From assembly GCF_001556045.1 (NCBI RefSeq), contig NZ_LSIC01000022.1, forward strand, positions 1-64,000: a stretch of DNA of 64,000 nucleotides, in the 5' to 3' direction. Below the pieces are notes generated by a model. That model was not told the origin of the DNA. It ran no database searches and saw nothing but the letters and a program-made list of their open reading frames with translations. Origin of the DNA: Bradyrhizobium sp. CCH5-F6. GTDB lineage: Bacteria > Pseudomonadota > Alphaproteobacteria > Rhizobiales > Xanthobacteraceae. Below are positions 8,569-17,354 of the stretch, piece by piece. The position numbers and the translations under genes were made by a program. Every line of letters begins with the position of its first letter. Positions within the stretch are counted from its first letter, which is position 1.

Positions 8569-9654
8569 ATGGCAGAAACATCCGATCAGGAGAGTAAGAC
8601 AGAAGAGCCGACCGAGAAGAAAGTCCGTGATGCGCTCGAACAGGGCAAGATCCCGGTCTCTCGGGAGGCCTCCATTTTCGCCTCGATGGCCGCGCTCATG
8701 GTGATCCAGGCGTTCCTGATCGGCCAGGGCGTGCAGCAATTGACGCCGACGCTGAAGAGCCTCCTCGACGATCCCGAGGGCTTTCCGCTCAGCACCGGCG
8801 CGGACGCGCAGAACTTGCTCACGGTGGTCGGCCTCCAGGCGCTGCGGTTCCTGGTGCCGCTGGTTGTCATCCTGATGGTGTTCGGGCTCGCCGCTTCGCT
8901 GCTGCAAAACGCGCCGCGCGTGGTGCTCGAGCGCATCAAACCGGACCTGAATCGAATCTCTCCGGTCAGCGGCTGGAGCCGGCTGTTCGGGACGCAGGGC
9001 CTGATCGAGTTCGCCAAGTCGCTGTTCAAGCTCGGCGCGGTGACCGCCGTCGTCGCCTTCGTGCTGCGCTCGTCCGAAGCAAGGGCGTTCGAGGCGATGT
9101 ACACCGATCCGGTCGCGCTGCCGGAGATGATTCTCAACATCGCGATGCGAATCGTCTCGGCGATCTGCATCGCGACCATCGTCCTGGTGGCGATCGATCT
9201 CGCCTGGGCGCGTTTCCACTGGCGGCGCGAGCTGCGCATGACCAAGCAGGAGATCAAGGACGAGCACAAGCAGGCGGAAGGCGATCCGCTGGTCAAGGCG
9301 CGCCTGCGTTCGCTGGCGCGCGACCGTTCGCGCCAGCGCATGATCGCTTCGGCCTCGCGCGCGACGCTGGTGATCGCCAACCCCACGCATTTCGCGATCG
9401 CGCTGCGCTACAAGCGCGAGGAAAACGCCGCGCCGCTCGTCGTGGCCAAGGGCATGGACGTGATCGCGCTGAAGATTCGCGAAGTCGCCGAGCAGAACCG
9501 AATCCCGGTGATCGAAAACAAGGCGCTGGCGCGCGCGCTGTACGAGGCGGTCCAGGTCGACCAGGTGATTCCGGCGGAGTTTTTCCGGCCCGTCGCCGAG
9601 ATCATCTACTTCCTCCAGTCCAAGCAGGCGGCGCGGCCCGAGAAGGTTCAGTAG
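8569..9654 (+). CDS. flhB: Flagellar export gate protein FlhB
   Basis: A 361-residue inner-membrane export gate subunit that switches substrate class from rod/hook to filament. Four membrane segments lie between about residues 30 and 215, followed by a cytoplasmic domain with the autocleavage motif N271-P-T-H274. The charged N-terminus EEPTEKKVRDALEQGKIP is typical. It is the last gene of the motA unit; a separate promoter motif for flgB follows. Confidence 0.97.
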   Translation: MAETSDQESKTEEPTEKKVRDALEQGKIPVSREASIFASMAALMVIQAFLIGQGVQQLTPTLKSLLDDPEGFPLSTGADAQNLLTVVGLQALRFLVPLVVILMVFGLAASLLQNAPRVVLERIKPDLNRISPVSGWSRLFGTQGLIEFAKSLFKLGAVTAVVAFVLRSSEARAFEAMYTDPVALPEMILNIAMRIVSAICIATIVLVAIDLAWARFHWRRELRMTKQEIKDEHKQAEGDPLVKARLRSLARDRSRQRMIASASRATLVIANPTHFAIALRYKREENAAPLVVAKGMDVIALKIREVAEQNRIPVIENKALARALYEAVQVDQVIPAEFFRPVAEIIYFLQSKQAARPEKVQ

Positions 9655-9681
9655 ATTTCGGAGGACGGCGTCTGCCTCATC

Positions 9682-9707
9682 AGCCTGACGAAAGCTTGCC
9701 GCCCTAA
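9682..9707 (+). promoter_or_regulatory. Shared flagellar promoter motif, flgB unit
   Basis: AGCCTGACGAAAGCTTGCCG followed by CCCTAA. The AAGC core is at 9692-9695, 45 nt before the GTG start at 9740. Outside the core it closely matches the lafA2 site, including the CTAA end. Confidence 0.65.
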
Positions 9708-9739
9708 GCTTCTCCCGAATGGATCAGAATGGGGCCGTC

Positions 9740-10120
9740 GTGGGACCGCTTTATCTCTTCGAACTCGCATCGTCGCAGGCGCGGTACCTCGAACTACGCC
9801 AGTCGACCATCGCGACCAACGTCGCCAACGTCAACACGCCGGGCTTTCGCGCGCGCGACGTCGAGCCGTTCAACAAGGTGCTCGACGGCATGCCGGTCAG
9901 GCTTGCGACGACGTCGCCGTCGCACATGCAATTGTCCGCGACCGAGACCGACACGCGGGCGACCGCGAAGAAGGACAGCTGGGAGGTGGTTCACTCCGGC
10001 AACTCCGTCAGCCTCGAGCAGGAAATGATCAAGGGCAGCGACGTCAATCGCGATTATTCGATGAACTCTGCAATCGTGCGGTCGTTCCACCGCATGGTTC
10101 TGTCGAGTGCAAAGGCTTGA
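9740..10120 (+). CDS. flgB: Flagellar proximal rod protein FlgB
   Basis: A 126-residue rod protein with the rod signature RQSTIATNVANVNTPGFRARD near the N-terminus. The GTG at 9740 (VGPLYLFELASSQ) is preferred over the in-frame ATG at 9719. It has GGGG about 5 bases upstream, matches the usual FlgB N-terminus, and gives a promoter-to-start distance equal to those of motA and flgE. It heads the long basal-body unit flgB-flgC-fliE-flgG-flgA-flgI. Confidence 0.93.
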   Translation: MGPLYLFELASSQARYLELRQSTIATNVANVNTPGFRARDVEPFNKVLDGMPVRLATTSPSHMQLSATETDTRATAKKDSWEVVHSGNSVSLEQEMIKGSDVNRDYSMNSAIVRSFHRMVLSSAKA

Positions 10121-10131
10121 GGTGAACTGAT

Positions 10132-10548
10132 ATGCTGGACTCCCTGCAGGCGTCATTGACGGTCGCAAGCTCCGGGCTCGAAGCGCAGTCGACACGCATG
10201 CGCATCGTCTCGGAAAATCTCGCCAACGCCACTTCGACGGGACGCGCCGCCGGCGCCGATCCGTATCAGCGCAAGACGATCACCTTCGACGCCGCGATGG
10301 ATCGTGCTTCGGGCACGCAGCTCGCGAAGGTCAAGGAGATCGGGGTCGACACCACGCCGTACCGCGTGGAGTACGACCCCGGGCATCCCGCCGCCGACAA
10401 GGCCGGCTACGTCAAGCTGCCGAACGTCAACATGATGATCGAAATGGCCGACATGCGGGAAGTCAATCGGTCCTATGAAGCCAATCTCCAGGTCGTGAAG
10501 CAGGTGAGATCCATGCTCGGCATGACCATCGACCTTCTGAGGAGCTGA
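10132..10548 (+). CDS. flgC: Flagellar proximal rod protein FlgC
   Basis: A 138-residue rod protein. The N-terminal motif [17 protein letters not shown] and the C-terminal segment with [19 protein letters not shown], ending in a hydrophobic helix, are the FlgC hallmarks. It lies 11 bases after flgB and 2 bases before fliE, in the usual rhizobial order. Confidence 0.96.
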   Translation: MLDSLQASLTVASSGLEAQSTRMRIVSENLANATSTGRAAGADPYQRKTITFDAAMDRASGTQLAKVKEIGVDTTPYRVEYDPGHPAADKAGYVKLPNVNMMIEMADMREVNRSYEANLQVVKQVRSMLGMTIDLLRS

Positions 10549-10550
10549 CA

Positions 10551-10880
10551 ATGCTTGAGGCGATTTCATCCACGGCGATCTCCGCTGGCCAGGCGGCGAC
10601 CCGCGCGACCGAGACGCAGGTCGTCTCGCCCGCGGCGACCACGGCGACTCAGGCCAGCGACGACCTCGGATTCGAATCCGTGATGAAGCAGGTGACCACC
10701 GACGCGATCGGGACGCTGAAGGCCGGCGAGGCGGCGTCGATCTCGGCGATGCAGGGCAAGGAATCGACGCGCCGCGTCGTCGAAGCCCTGATGTCGGCCG
10801 AGCAGGCCCTGCAGACGGCAGTCGCGGTTCGCGACAAGGTCGTGCAGGCCTACCAGGAAGTCGTTCGGATGTCGATCTGA
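10551..10880 (+). CDS. fliE: MS-ring/rod junction protein FliE
   Basis: A 109-residue protein. The C-terminal region with EQALQTAVAVRDKVVQAYQEVVRMSI matches FliE, which joins the MS ring to the proximal rod and is exported first. The N-terminal third is Ala/Thr-rich and variable. It directly follows flgC. Confidence 0.94.
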   Translation: MLEAISSTAISAGQAATRATETQVVSPAATTATQASDDLGFESVMKQVTTDAIGTLKAGEAASISAMQGKESTRRVVEALMSAEQALQTAVAVRDKVVQAYQEVVRMSI

Positions 10881-10898
10881 TCTGAAGGGATGAGATAA

Positions 10899-11687
10899 GT
10901 GAAATCGCTCGCCATTGCGGCCACGGGCATGAACGCCCAGCAGACCAACATCGAAGTCATCGCGAACAACATCGCCAACATCAACTCGACCTCCTACAAG
11001 CGGGCGCGCGCGGAGTTCACCGATCTGTTCTACCAGATGGACCGCATGCAGGGTGTCGCGAACGTCAACGGCTCCTCGCCGATCCCTGAAGGCGCCAATC
11101 TCGGCCTCGGCGTCAAGTCGGCGGCGATCCGCAAGCTTCACATCCAGGGCGCGCTCACGCAGACCGGCAACCCCTACGACCTCGCGATCAACGGGCGCGG
11201 CTGGTTTCAGGTGCTCGGCCCGAACAACGAGGTGCAGTACACCCGCGCGGGCTCGTTCAACACCAATGCCAACGCCCAGCTCGTCACGATCGACGGCTAC
11301 CTGCTGGATCCCGCGATCACCGTGCCGCAGGGAACGGTGGAGGTCACGGTCAACGCCACCGGCCAGGTGTTTGCCAAGCTCGATACGGAAGTGAACCCGC
11401 GGCAGATCGGCCAGCTCAACCTCGCCAACTTCGCCAACGAAGCCGGCCTCGAGCCCCTCGGAGGAAATCTCTATCGCGAGACCACCGCGTCCGGCACGCC
11501 GGTCGTCGGACTGCCCGGCGATGCAGGCTATGGCAAGATCAACCAGAAATATCTCGAAGCCTCGAACGTCGACCCGGTCAAGGAAATCACCGAGCTGATC
11601 TCGGCGCAGCGTGCCTACGAAATGAATGCCAAGGTCATCCAGGCCTCGGACGAAATGGCCCAGACGGTCTCGAAGGGCATGCGCTAG
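10899..11687 (+). CDS. flgG: Flagellar distal rod protein FlgG
   Basis: A 262-residue distal rod protein starting with GTG. The N-terminal signature [21 protein letters not shown] and C-terminal signature [20 protein letters not shown] are characteristic, and the length matches the family. The central NGRGWFQVL region is conserved in FlgG. It is followed by flgA, the P-ring chaperone. Confidence 0.97.
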   Translation: MKSLAIAATGMNAQQTNIEVIANNIANINSTSYKRARAEFTDLFYQMDRMQGVANVNGSSPIPEGANLGLGVKSAAIRKLHIQGALTQTGNPYDLAINGRGWFQVLGPNNEVQYTRAGSFNTNANAQLVTIDGYLLDPAITVPQGTVEVTVNATGQVFAKLDTEVNPRQIGQLNLANFANEAGLEPLGGNLYRETTASGTPVVGLPGDAGYGKINQKYLEASNVDPVKEITELISAQRAYEMNAKVIQASDEMAQTVSKGMR

Positions 11688-11700
11688 TTCCGGTGTCTCG

Positions 11701-12177
11701 ATGTTGAAGAGGGTGGGCCTGATCATACGCGGGTTGGCCGCCGTGCTGCTGGTTCTCGGCGCGGCCCGGGTCGCTGCGGCCGAGGAGAAGCGGCTTCCCG
11801 TGCCGGCCGTCTCGATCCGGGCCGGCGAGCTGATCCGGGAGGAGATGATCACCGAACGCGCCTTCGCGCCGAGTCTGCTCGGCGTCGCCATGTTCATCGA
11901 GGGGCGTCAGGTGCTAGTCGGCCGCATGGCGCGGCGCGCGCTGTTCCCTGGCCAGCCCATTCCGACCAATGCGGTGGAAGATCCCTGGACCGTGGCCCGC
12001 GGCGCCATGGTCAAGGTCGTGGTGGAAGACAGCGGCCTCTCCATCGTCACTTACGGCTCGGCGATGCAGTCGGGTGCGGCTGGCGCACTGATCCCCGTGC
12101 GCAATACGGACACCGGGGTGATCATCAGGGGCGTCGTCCAGCCGGATGGCACCGTCAAGGTCGTGGACGGGTCATGA
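11701..12177 (+). CDS. flgA: P-ring assembly chaperone FlgA
   Basis: A 158-residue periplasmic protein needed for FlgI polymerisation into the P ring. An N-terminal signal peptide (about residues 1-26, LAAVLLVLGAARVAAAEE) precedes a SAF/ChapFlgA region with VRNTDTGVIIRGVVQPDGTV near the end. The ATG at 11701 gives the proper signal peptide. It overlaps flgI by 4 bases (ATGA). Confidence 0.92.
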   Translation: MLKRVGLIIRGLAAVLLVLGAARVAAAEEKRLPVPAVSIRAGELIREEMITERAFAPSLLGVAMFIEGRQVLVGRMARRALFPGQPIPTNAVEDPWTVARGAMVKVVVEDSGLSIVTYGSAMQSGAAGALIPVRNTDTGVIIRGVVQPDGTVKVVDGS

Positions 12178-13304
12178 CCAGACTCCTGCTTGCGCTTGCT
12201 CTGCTCATGTCGGTCGCCAGCGCCCAGGCCGCCGTCCGCATCAAGGACATCGCGGACATCAAGGGTCTGCGCGAGAACCAGATCGTCGGTTACGGCCTCG
12301 TCATTGGCCTGAACGGCACGGGCGACACGCTTCGCAACGCTCCGTTCACGGAACAATCCCTGCAATCGATGCTCGAGAACATGGGCATCAACGTCAGGAA
12401 CGAGACCACGAGCACAAACAACCCCCCGCGTCCGACGACGCTGCGCACGCGCAACGTCGCGGCGGTGATGGTGACTGCGGATCTGTCGCCCTCGATCGGG
12501 CCCGGCGAGCGCATGGACGTCACCGTGTCGTCGCTCGGCGACGCGACCTCGCTGCTCGGCGGCACGCTGGTCATGACCTCGCTGCGCGCGGCAGACGGCG
12601 CCGTCTATGCGGTGGCGCAGGGCGCGATCACCGTCGCCGGCTACAGCGTCGGAGGCCAGGCACAGAACGTCAGCCAGGGCACGCCGACGGCTGGCCGCAT
12701 CCCGAACGGTGCGCTGGTCGAGCGTGAGGTGCCGGGAAGTCTCCACGAGATGGAGTTCCTGGTGCTGCAGCTGAAGAACCCCGACTTCGTCACCGCAACG
12801 CGCATCCTCGACGCCATCAACCGCTACGCCGGCGGCCGCTACCGCGCGCAGATCGCCTTCGAGCGCGACTACCGCACCATCGTGTTGTCGAAGCCGCGCC
12901 ATATCGGTCCTGTCCGCTTCCTCGCCGAAATCGGCGAATTGTCGGTCGAGCCGGATACGCCTGCGCGGGTCGTGATCAACGAGCGGACCGGCACGGTGGT
13001 GATCGGGCGCGACGTGCGGATATCGACGGTGGCCGTGACCCACGGCAATCTGACGGTCCGTGTCACGGAGATGCCCGTCGTCTCGCAGCCGGCGCCGTTC
13101 TCGCGAGGGCAGACGGTGGTCGTTCCGCAGACCGTGGTCGAAGCCAACGAGGCGGGGTCGCAGGTGGCGATCCTGAGCGGGGTCGATCTCCAGCGCCTGG
13201 TGCGCGGGCTGAACCAGATCGGCCTGAAGCCATCGGGGATCATCGCGATCCTCCAGGCGATCAAGTCGGCAGGCGCTCTCCAGGCCGATGTCGTCGTGCA
13301 ATGA
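12174..13304 (+). CDS. flgI: Flagellar P-ring protein FlgI
   Basis: A 376-residue protein that forms the periplasmic P ring around the rod. It has a signal peptide (residues 1-20) followed by ARIKDIA-type sequence (VRIKDIADIKGLRENQIVGYGLVIGLNGTGD, quoted here only for its KDIADIKGLRENQIVGYG core). The C-terminal GVDLQRLVRGLNQIGLKP and the ILQAIKSAGALQADVVVQ ending are highly conserved. It follows flgA with overlap. Confidence 0.97.
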   Translation: MTRLLLALALLMSVASAQAAVRIKDIADIKGLRENQIVGYGLVIGLNGTGDTLRNAPFTEQSLQSMLENMGINVRNETTSTNNPPRPTTLRTRNVAAVMVTADLSPSIGPGERMDVTVSSLGDATSLLGGTLVMTSLRAADGAVYAVAQGAITVAGYSVGGQAQNVSQGTPTAGRIPNGALVEREVPGSLHEMEFLVLQLKNPDFVTATRILDAINRYAGGRYRAQIAFERDYRTIVLSKPRHIGPVRFLAEIGELSVEPDTPARVVINERTGTVVIGRDVRISTVAVTHGNLTVRVTEMPVVSQPAPFSRGQTVVVPQTVVEANEAGSQVAILSGVDLQRLVRGLNQIGLKPSGIIAILQAIKSAGALQADVVVQ

Positions 13305-13310
13305 TGCACA

Positions 13311-13336
13311 AGCGTCATGCAAGCTTGTGCGCTCAA
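13311..13336 (+). promoter_or_regulatory. Possible shared flagellar promoter motif, motE-flgH-fliL-fliP
   Basis: AGCGTCATGCAAGCTT aligns with the flagellar motif AGCCTCGCRCAAGCTT. The AAGC core is at 13321-13324, 48 nt before the motE ATG at 13372. It lies in the largest gap of this gene string, so it may be an internal promoter. Confidence 0.45.
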
Positions 13337-13371
13337 TGCTGAGGTCTCGACCGAGAATCGCACGCGGCCCG

Positions 13372-14133
13372 ATGCTGAAGCTGGATCACAAAGCCAAACT
13401 CCTCCTGCTCGCCGTAGCCACAGCGCTCGCGAGCGCGTCGCCCGTGCTGGCGCTGGAGGAGGCCAAGCCGTCGAAGCCGCTCAATTTGCTCTCCTTCGCG
13501 CGCGCCCGCGCGCCTGGACCGCAGAGGCCGCCGGTTGCCTCGTTACCAGGCGGCGATGCCTCGATCCGGGCGACGGCTTGGGCGGCCGAAAATTCGGGAC
13601 CCGCGATCACCGGCGCGATGCCGTCTTCCGAGACGCCGCCCCCTGCGCCGGCGCCCGCGCCGGCACGCCCGGCAAAGCCCGGCAGCGCCGCGCCTGCGAA
13701 ACCAATGCCGACGCAAGCCGCGGCGGCTCCGGACAACGAAATCGCGCTGTTCTGCAGCAACGTCGCCGATTCCGCCGTCGACGCCAGGCTGGCGTGGCAG
13801 CTCAAGGAGCTGGAGAAGGCCGAGAGCCTGCTGCGTGAGCGGATCGCCGAAGTCGAGGCCAAGCGCGCCGAATACGAGAAATGGATGGCGCTGCGCGACG
13901 ACTTCCTGAAGAAGGCCGAAGCGAGCGTGGTCGAGATCTATTCCCGCATGAAGCCCGACGCTGCGGCGACACAGATCGCCGGCATGGCCGACGAGACCGC
14001 CGCCGCCGTGCTCGCCAAGCTCAGCCCGAGGAGCTCGAGCGCAATCTTCAATGAAATGGACACGGCGCGCGCGGCACACCTCGCCGACCTGCTCGGCGGC
14101 ATGCGTCGCGTGGATGACGGAAAGCCAAAATAG
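13372..14133 (+). CDS. motE: Motility protein MotE
   Basis: A 253-residue periplasmic protein. It has a signal peptide (about residues 5-25), a Pro/Ala-rich linker, a coiled coil (LKELEKAESLLRERIAEVEAK) and a C-terminal MgtE-N-like segment (MKPDAAATQIAGMADETAAAV). In Sinorhizobium, MotE is a chaperone for the periplasmic motor protein MotC, which is encoded here at 22362. The start is chosen because it gives a clean signal peptide; earlier in-frame starts would overlap flgI or the motif at 13311. Confidence 0.88.
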   Translation: MLKLDHKAKLLLLAVATALASASPVLALEEAKPSKPLNLLSFARARAPGPQRPPVASLPGGDASIRATAWAAENSGPAITGAMPSSETPPPAPAPAPARPAKPGSAAPAKPMPTQAAAAPDNEIALFCSNVADSAVDARLAWQLKELEKAESLLRERIAEVEAKRAEYEKWMALRDDFLKKAEASVVEIYSRMKPDAAATQIAGMADETAAAVLAKLSPRSSSAIFNEMDTARAAHLADLLGGMRRVDDGKPK

Positions 14134-14841
14134 ATGAACAAGCCGATCCTCGTCCTCTCGCTGCTGGCCGCTTCCGTGCTCCTGGCCGGATGCTTGCATG
14201 ACCCGGCCGAAGTGCTGATCGGTCCGCAAATGTCGCCCGTCGGCAGCGGCCTGAGGATGCAGGCCGATCCGATCCCGGTGACGCCGCGCATGCGCACGCC
14301 TGTCAGCTATCGTTCGACCTGGGACGACGGCACCGATCTCTACCGCGATCCCCGCGCCCGGCGCACCGGTGACGTCGTGACGGTGATCATCTCGATGCAG
14401 GACAAGGCCAAGCTCGACAACAAGACCGGCCGCTCCCGCGATTCGCAGGTCAAGTTCGGGCTCGACTGGCTGATGGACGTCGCAGGCTGGAGCGATACGG
14501 GCCAGGCTAACGCCAACCTCAGCACAAATACGCAGATCAAGGGCAACGGCCAGATCGACCGCACCGAGGACATCAAGCTGTCGATCGCGGCCATCGTCAC
14601 CGACGTGCTGCCGAACGGCAACATGATGATCAGCGGCTCGCAGGAATTTCGCGTCAACACGGAGATGCGCGTGCTCAACGTCGGCGGTATCGTGCGTCCG
14701 CGCGATATCTCCCGGACCAACACGATCTCCTACGAGAAGATCGCCGAGGCGCGCGTGTCCTATGGCGGGCGCGGAAATCTGTCGGACGTGCAACAGCCTG
14801 GATGGGGACACCGGATCTATGACGCCGTGGCACCATTCTGA
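14134..14841 (+). CDS. flgH: Flagellar L-ring lipoprotein FlgH
   Basis: A 235-residue outer-membrane lipoprotein forming the L ring. The lipobox LLAGC places the lipidated cysteine at residue 20. Conserved FlgH features include SLWxD-like YRDPRARRTGDVVTVIIS, later ISGSQEFRVNTEMRVLNVGG, and IVRPRDISRTNTISYEKIAEA. It follows motE directly and precedes fliL by 42 bases. Confidence 0.96.
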   Translation: MNKPILVLSLLAASVLLAGCLHDPAEVLIGPQMSPVGSGLRMQADPIPVTPRMRTPVSYRSTWDDGTDLYRDPRARRTGDVVTVIISMQDKAKLDNKTGRSRDSQVKFGLDWLMDVAGWSDTGQANANLSTNTQIKGNGQIDRTEDIKLSIAAIVTDVLPNGNMMISGSQEFRVNTEMRVLNVGGIVRPRDISRTNTISYEKIAEARVSYGGRGNLSDVQQPGWGHRIYDAVAPF

Positions 14842-14883
14842 AGTTCGTCCCGCCCGGGTCGCGTCACGACGGCAGGGAATGGC

Positions 14884-15327
14884 ATGCGCCTGATTGCCGC
14901 CATCGTCGTGCTGACCCTGATCGCGATCGGCGCGGGCGCCCTTGCCGGTCTGCACCTGATTGCGACCGCCGAGCGCGTTGCCGATGCGAGGAAGAGCGCC
15001 ACGCCGCCGCCGATCGCGTCGAGTTACGCCGGCAGCGCGCGGCTCCGGAAATTGTCTCCGATCGTGACCAATCTTGCCGCGCCTGCCAACAACTGGGCGC
15101 GCATCGAAGCCTCCATGGTGACTGACAGCATGAGCGACGAGGACGCCGGCATTCTGGCCGCCCACATCAGCGAGGACATCGTCACCTATCTGCGATCGGC
15201 GACGGTTGCGCAGTTCGAGGGATCGCGCGGGCTCCAGCATCTGCGTGACGACCTGACCGAGCGCGCCAACATCCGCTCGTCTGGCAAGGTCCGCGAATTG
15301 ATCATCGAGACGCTGGTGATCCAGTGA
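14884..15327 (+). CDS. fliL: Flagellar basal-body-associated protein FliL
   Basis: A 147-residue inner-membrane protein with one N-terminal membrane segment (about residues 3-26). A periplasmic domain follows, containing LAAHISEDIVTYLRSATVAQFEG and a C-terminal DDLTERANIRSSGKVRELII segment. FliL surrounds and supports the stator. Its stop overlaps the GTG start of fliP. A second protein with a FliL-like layout is encoded at 35198-35656. Confidence 0.92.
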   Translation: MRLIAAIVVLTLIAIGAGALAGLHLIATAERVADARKSATPPPIASSYAGSARLRKLSPIVTNLAAPANNWARIEASMVTDSMSDEDAGILAAHISEDIVTYLRSATVAQFEGSRGLQHLRDDLTERANIRSSGKVRELIIETLVIQ

Positions 15328-16064
15328 GGGTGAGGGTCCTGCTGCTCGCGTTGGTTCTGGTCGCTCTGCCCGAAGCGGCGCTGGCCCAGATTCCGGACCT
15401 GAATTCCCTGCTGCCGCCCGGCAACGGCTCGACCAGCGGTCGGATCATCCAGCTGATGGCGCTGATCACGGTGCTGTCGGTGGCGCCGGGGCTGCTCATC
15501 ATGGTGACGAGCTTCACGCGATTTGCGGTGGCGTTGTCGTTCCTGCGCGCCGGTCTCGGCCTGCAGACGACGCCTGCCAACCTGGTGCTGATCAGTCTCG
15601 CGCTGTTCATGACCTTCTACGTCATGGCGCCGACCTTCGACAGGGCCTGGGAGACCGGCGTCCAGCCGCTGATGAAGAACGAGATCTCGGAAGAGGAAGC
15701 CTATCTGAAGATCACCGATCCGTTCCGCGAGTTCATGCTGGCGCATGTGCGCGACAAGGATCTCCAGACCTTCGAAGCGCTCGCCGCGGAGAGCTTCCGA
15801 AAGAAGTTCGACGACAAGCGCATCGATCTGCGGGTCATCATTCCGGCCTTCATGATCTCCGAGCTCAGGCGCTCGTTCGAAATCGGATTCCTCATCATCC
15901 TGCCGTTCCTGGTGATCGACATGATCGTGGCGACGCTGACCATGTCGATGGGCATGATGATGATGCCGCCGACGATCCTGGCGTTGCCGTTCAAGATGCT
16001 GTTCTTCGTGCTGATCGATGGCTGGAACCTGCTGGCCTCCGGCCTGGTGCGCTCGTTCTCTTAA
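15324..16064 (+). CDS. fliP: Flagellar export gate protein FliP
   Basis: A 246-residue export gate subunit. It has a signal peptide ending near ALAQ (residues 1-21), as usual for FliP, and then four membrane segments. The conserved stretch TSFTRFAVALSFLRAGLGLQ and the later PAFMISELRRSFEIGFLIILP are FliP signatures. It starts with GTG overlapping fliL. It is the last gene before the flagellin genes. Confidence 0.97.
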   Translation: MRVRVLLLALVLVALPEAALAQIPDLNSLLPPGNGSTSGRIIQLMALITVLSVAPGLLIMVTSFTRFAVALSFLRAGLGLQTTPANLVLISLALFMTFYVMAPTFDRAWETGVQPLMKNEISEEEAYLKITDPFREFMLAHVRDKDLQTFEALAAESFRKKFDDKRIDLRVIIPAFMISELRRSFEIGFLIILPFLVIDMIVATLTMSMGMMMMPPTILALPFKMLFFVLIDGWNLLASGLVRSFS

Positions 16065-16088
16065 CCGCCGAAATCGCTGACCGGCTGG

Positions 16089-16144
16089 ATATGGTTAAGC
16101 GATACGCGCTGGTTATGGTTAGCGGCGAGTAATCTTAACCATAT
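16089..16144. promoter_or_regulatory. Three-copy TATGGTTA element upstream of lafA1
   Basis: ATATGGTTAAG at 16089-16099 and its perfect complement CTTAACCATAT at 16134-16144 form an 11-base inverted repeat. A third copy, TTATGGTTAG, lies between at 16113-16122. The region is AT-rich compared with its surroundings, ends 36 nt before the AAGC core of lafA1, and has no counterpart before lafA2. It could be an operator or enhancer-like site. Confidence 0.5.
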
Positions 16145-16170
16145 GATTTTACAGCTAAATTCAGGCGCGC

Positions 16171-16196
16171 CTTAATCCGGAAGCAAGATTCGGCGT
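16171..16196 (+). promoter_or_regulatory. Shared flagellar promoter motif (divergent), lafA1
   Basis: The AAGCAAGA core is at 16181-16188. The AAGC lies 144 nt before the lafA1 start, exactly the spacing seen for lafA2, and AAGCAAGA is identical to the flgE site. The 5' half matches the consensus poorly. Confidence 0.5.
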
Positions 16197-16239
16197 GCTA
16201 GCAATGCGGCACGGCGGGTTGGACCCCACCCACATCAGT

Positions 16240-16322
16240 CCAAAGGCATGATGCCGCCCTTCCGTACCGGTGAAAGCCCGGTATGTCCCCTCGTGAAATG
16301 TAACGCGTACATAAAGGGACAT
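16240..16322 (+). promoter_or_regulatory. Conserved structured leader of lafA1 mRNA
   Basis: This block is conserved with 17428-17507 upstream of lafA2. Stem 1 pairs TACCGG (16265-16270) with CCGGTA (16278-16283). Stem 2 pairs ATGTCCC (16283-16289) with GGGACAT (16316-16322), which contains the likely ribosome-binding AAAGGGAC just before the start codon. An inner stem ATGTA/TACAT (16298-16312) is specific to this copy. Stem 2 would hide the ribosome site, so translational control is plausible; FlbT is known in Caulobacter to act on flagellin mRNA leaders. Confidence 0.6.
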
Positions 16323-16327
16323 TCGCA

Positions 16328-17236
16328 ATGTCAAGCCTGCTTACGAACTCGACTGCCATGACCGCACTCCAGACCCTGCGGTCTGTGAGTTCGCAACTCT
16401 CCACCACGCAGAACCGGATCTCCACCGGTCAGCGCGTGGCCACCGCGTCGGACAACGCCGCCTACTGGTCGATCGCCACCTCGATGCGCGCCGACAACGC
16501 CGCGCTCTCCGCGGTCTCGGACTCGCTCGGTCTGTCGGCCGCGACCATCGACACCGAATACACCGCTCTGACCTCGGTGATCGGCGACAAGGACTCGGGT
16601 CTGACCAAGCTCCAGGCGCTGCTGGTCCAATCCAAGACCGCCGGTATCGACCGCACCAAGATCCAGGCGGACATCACCCAGATCCAGCAGGACATGAAGC
16701 TGAAGGCCAATTCGGCGACCTTCAACGGCATCAACTGGCTGAGCACCACGACCGGTACCACACCGACGAGCTTCAGCCTGGTGTCGTCCTACTCGCGCGT
16801 CGGCGGCACGCCCACCATCGGCTCGATCACGGTGACGACGGCCAACTACACGCTCTACTCGACCACGCAAACCGGCATTCTGGACACCGTGGCCGGCAGT
16901 GCGTCGGTCGACACGATCAACATCTCCGCGCTGACCGACTCGGCCGCCGACCAGACCACGCTCGATGGCTACATCTCGAAGGTCACCGCGGCGATCAACT
17001 CCGTGGCCTCGGCCGCTGCCGATCTCGGTGCCGTCAAGAACCGCATCTCGACCAACACGAACTTCGTGAAGTCGCTGATGGACTCGGTTGACCGCGGTGT
17101 CGGCCAGCTCGTCGACGCGGACATGAATGCGGAATCGACCCGCCTGGCTGCCTTGCAGGTGCAGCAGCAGCTCGGCGTGCAGGCACTCTCGATCGCCAAC
17201 AACAGCAGCCAGAGCATCCTGTCGCTGTTCCGCTAG
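16328..17236 (+). CDS. lafA1: Lateral-type flagellin 1
   Basis: A 302-residue filament protein. Conserved N-terminal D0/D1 helix: ALQTLRSVSSQLSTTQNRIS, then GQRVATASDNAAYWSIATSM. The C-terminal D1/D0 ends in GVQALSIANNSSQSILSLFR. The short Thr/Ser-rich middle (about residues 140-210) and lack of a large D2/D3 domain fit the thin lateral filament of Bradyrhizobium. No cysteine is present. It is nearly identical to the product at 17512. It is monocistronic, with its own promoter motif, leader and strong terminator. The symbol follows Bradyrhizobium lateral flagellin usage. Confidence 0.95.
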   Translation: MSSLLTNSTAMTALQTLRSVSSQLSTTQNRISTGQRVATASDNAAYWSIATSMRADNAALSAVSDSLGLSAATIDTEYTALTSVIGDKDSGLTKLQALLVQSKTAGIDRTKIQADITQIQQDMKLKANSATFNGINWLSTTTGTTPTSFSLVSSYSRVGGTPTIGSITVTTANYTLYSTTQTGILDTVAGSASVDTINISALTDSAADQTTLDGYISKVTAAINSVASAAADLGAVKNRISTNTNFVKSLMDSVDRGVGQLVDADMNAESTRLAALQVQQQLGVQALSIANNSSQSILSLFR

Positions 17237-17253
17237 GACCAGATCATCGGAGG

Positions 17254-17286
17254 AAGGGCCGCGCTTCAAGCGAAGCGCGGCCCTTT
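17254..17286 (+). terminator. Rho-independent terminator after lafA1
   Basis: A perfect 13-bp stem (AAGGGCCGCGCTT, 17254-17266, with its complement 17273-17285) and a 6-nt loop, followed by TTCG. It separates the two flagellin transcripts. Confidence 0.85.
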
Positions 17287-17354
17287 CGTTTGGCGTGTCG
17301 CGGCGCGTACGCCGTCATTTCGGCTGCCTGTTGCGCGCGGAGCACAGAGCCACA

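Noticed and set aside
13543..15240. A long minus-strand frame (565 codons) opposite motE, flgH and fliL
   Set aside because: Antisense to three known genes with clear signals (signal peptide, lipobox, membrane segment); the translation has no features.
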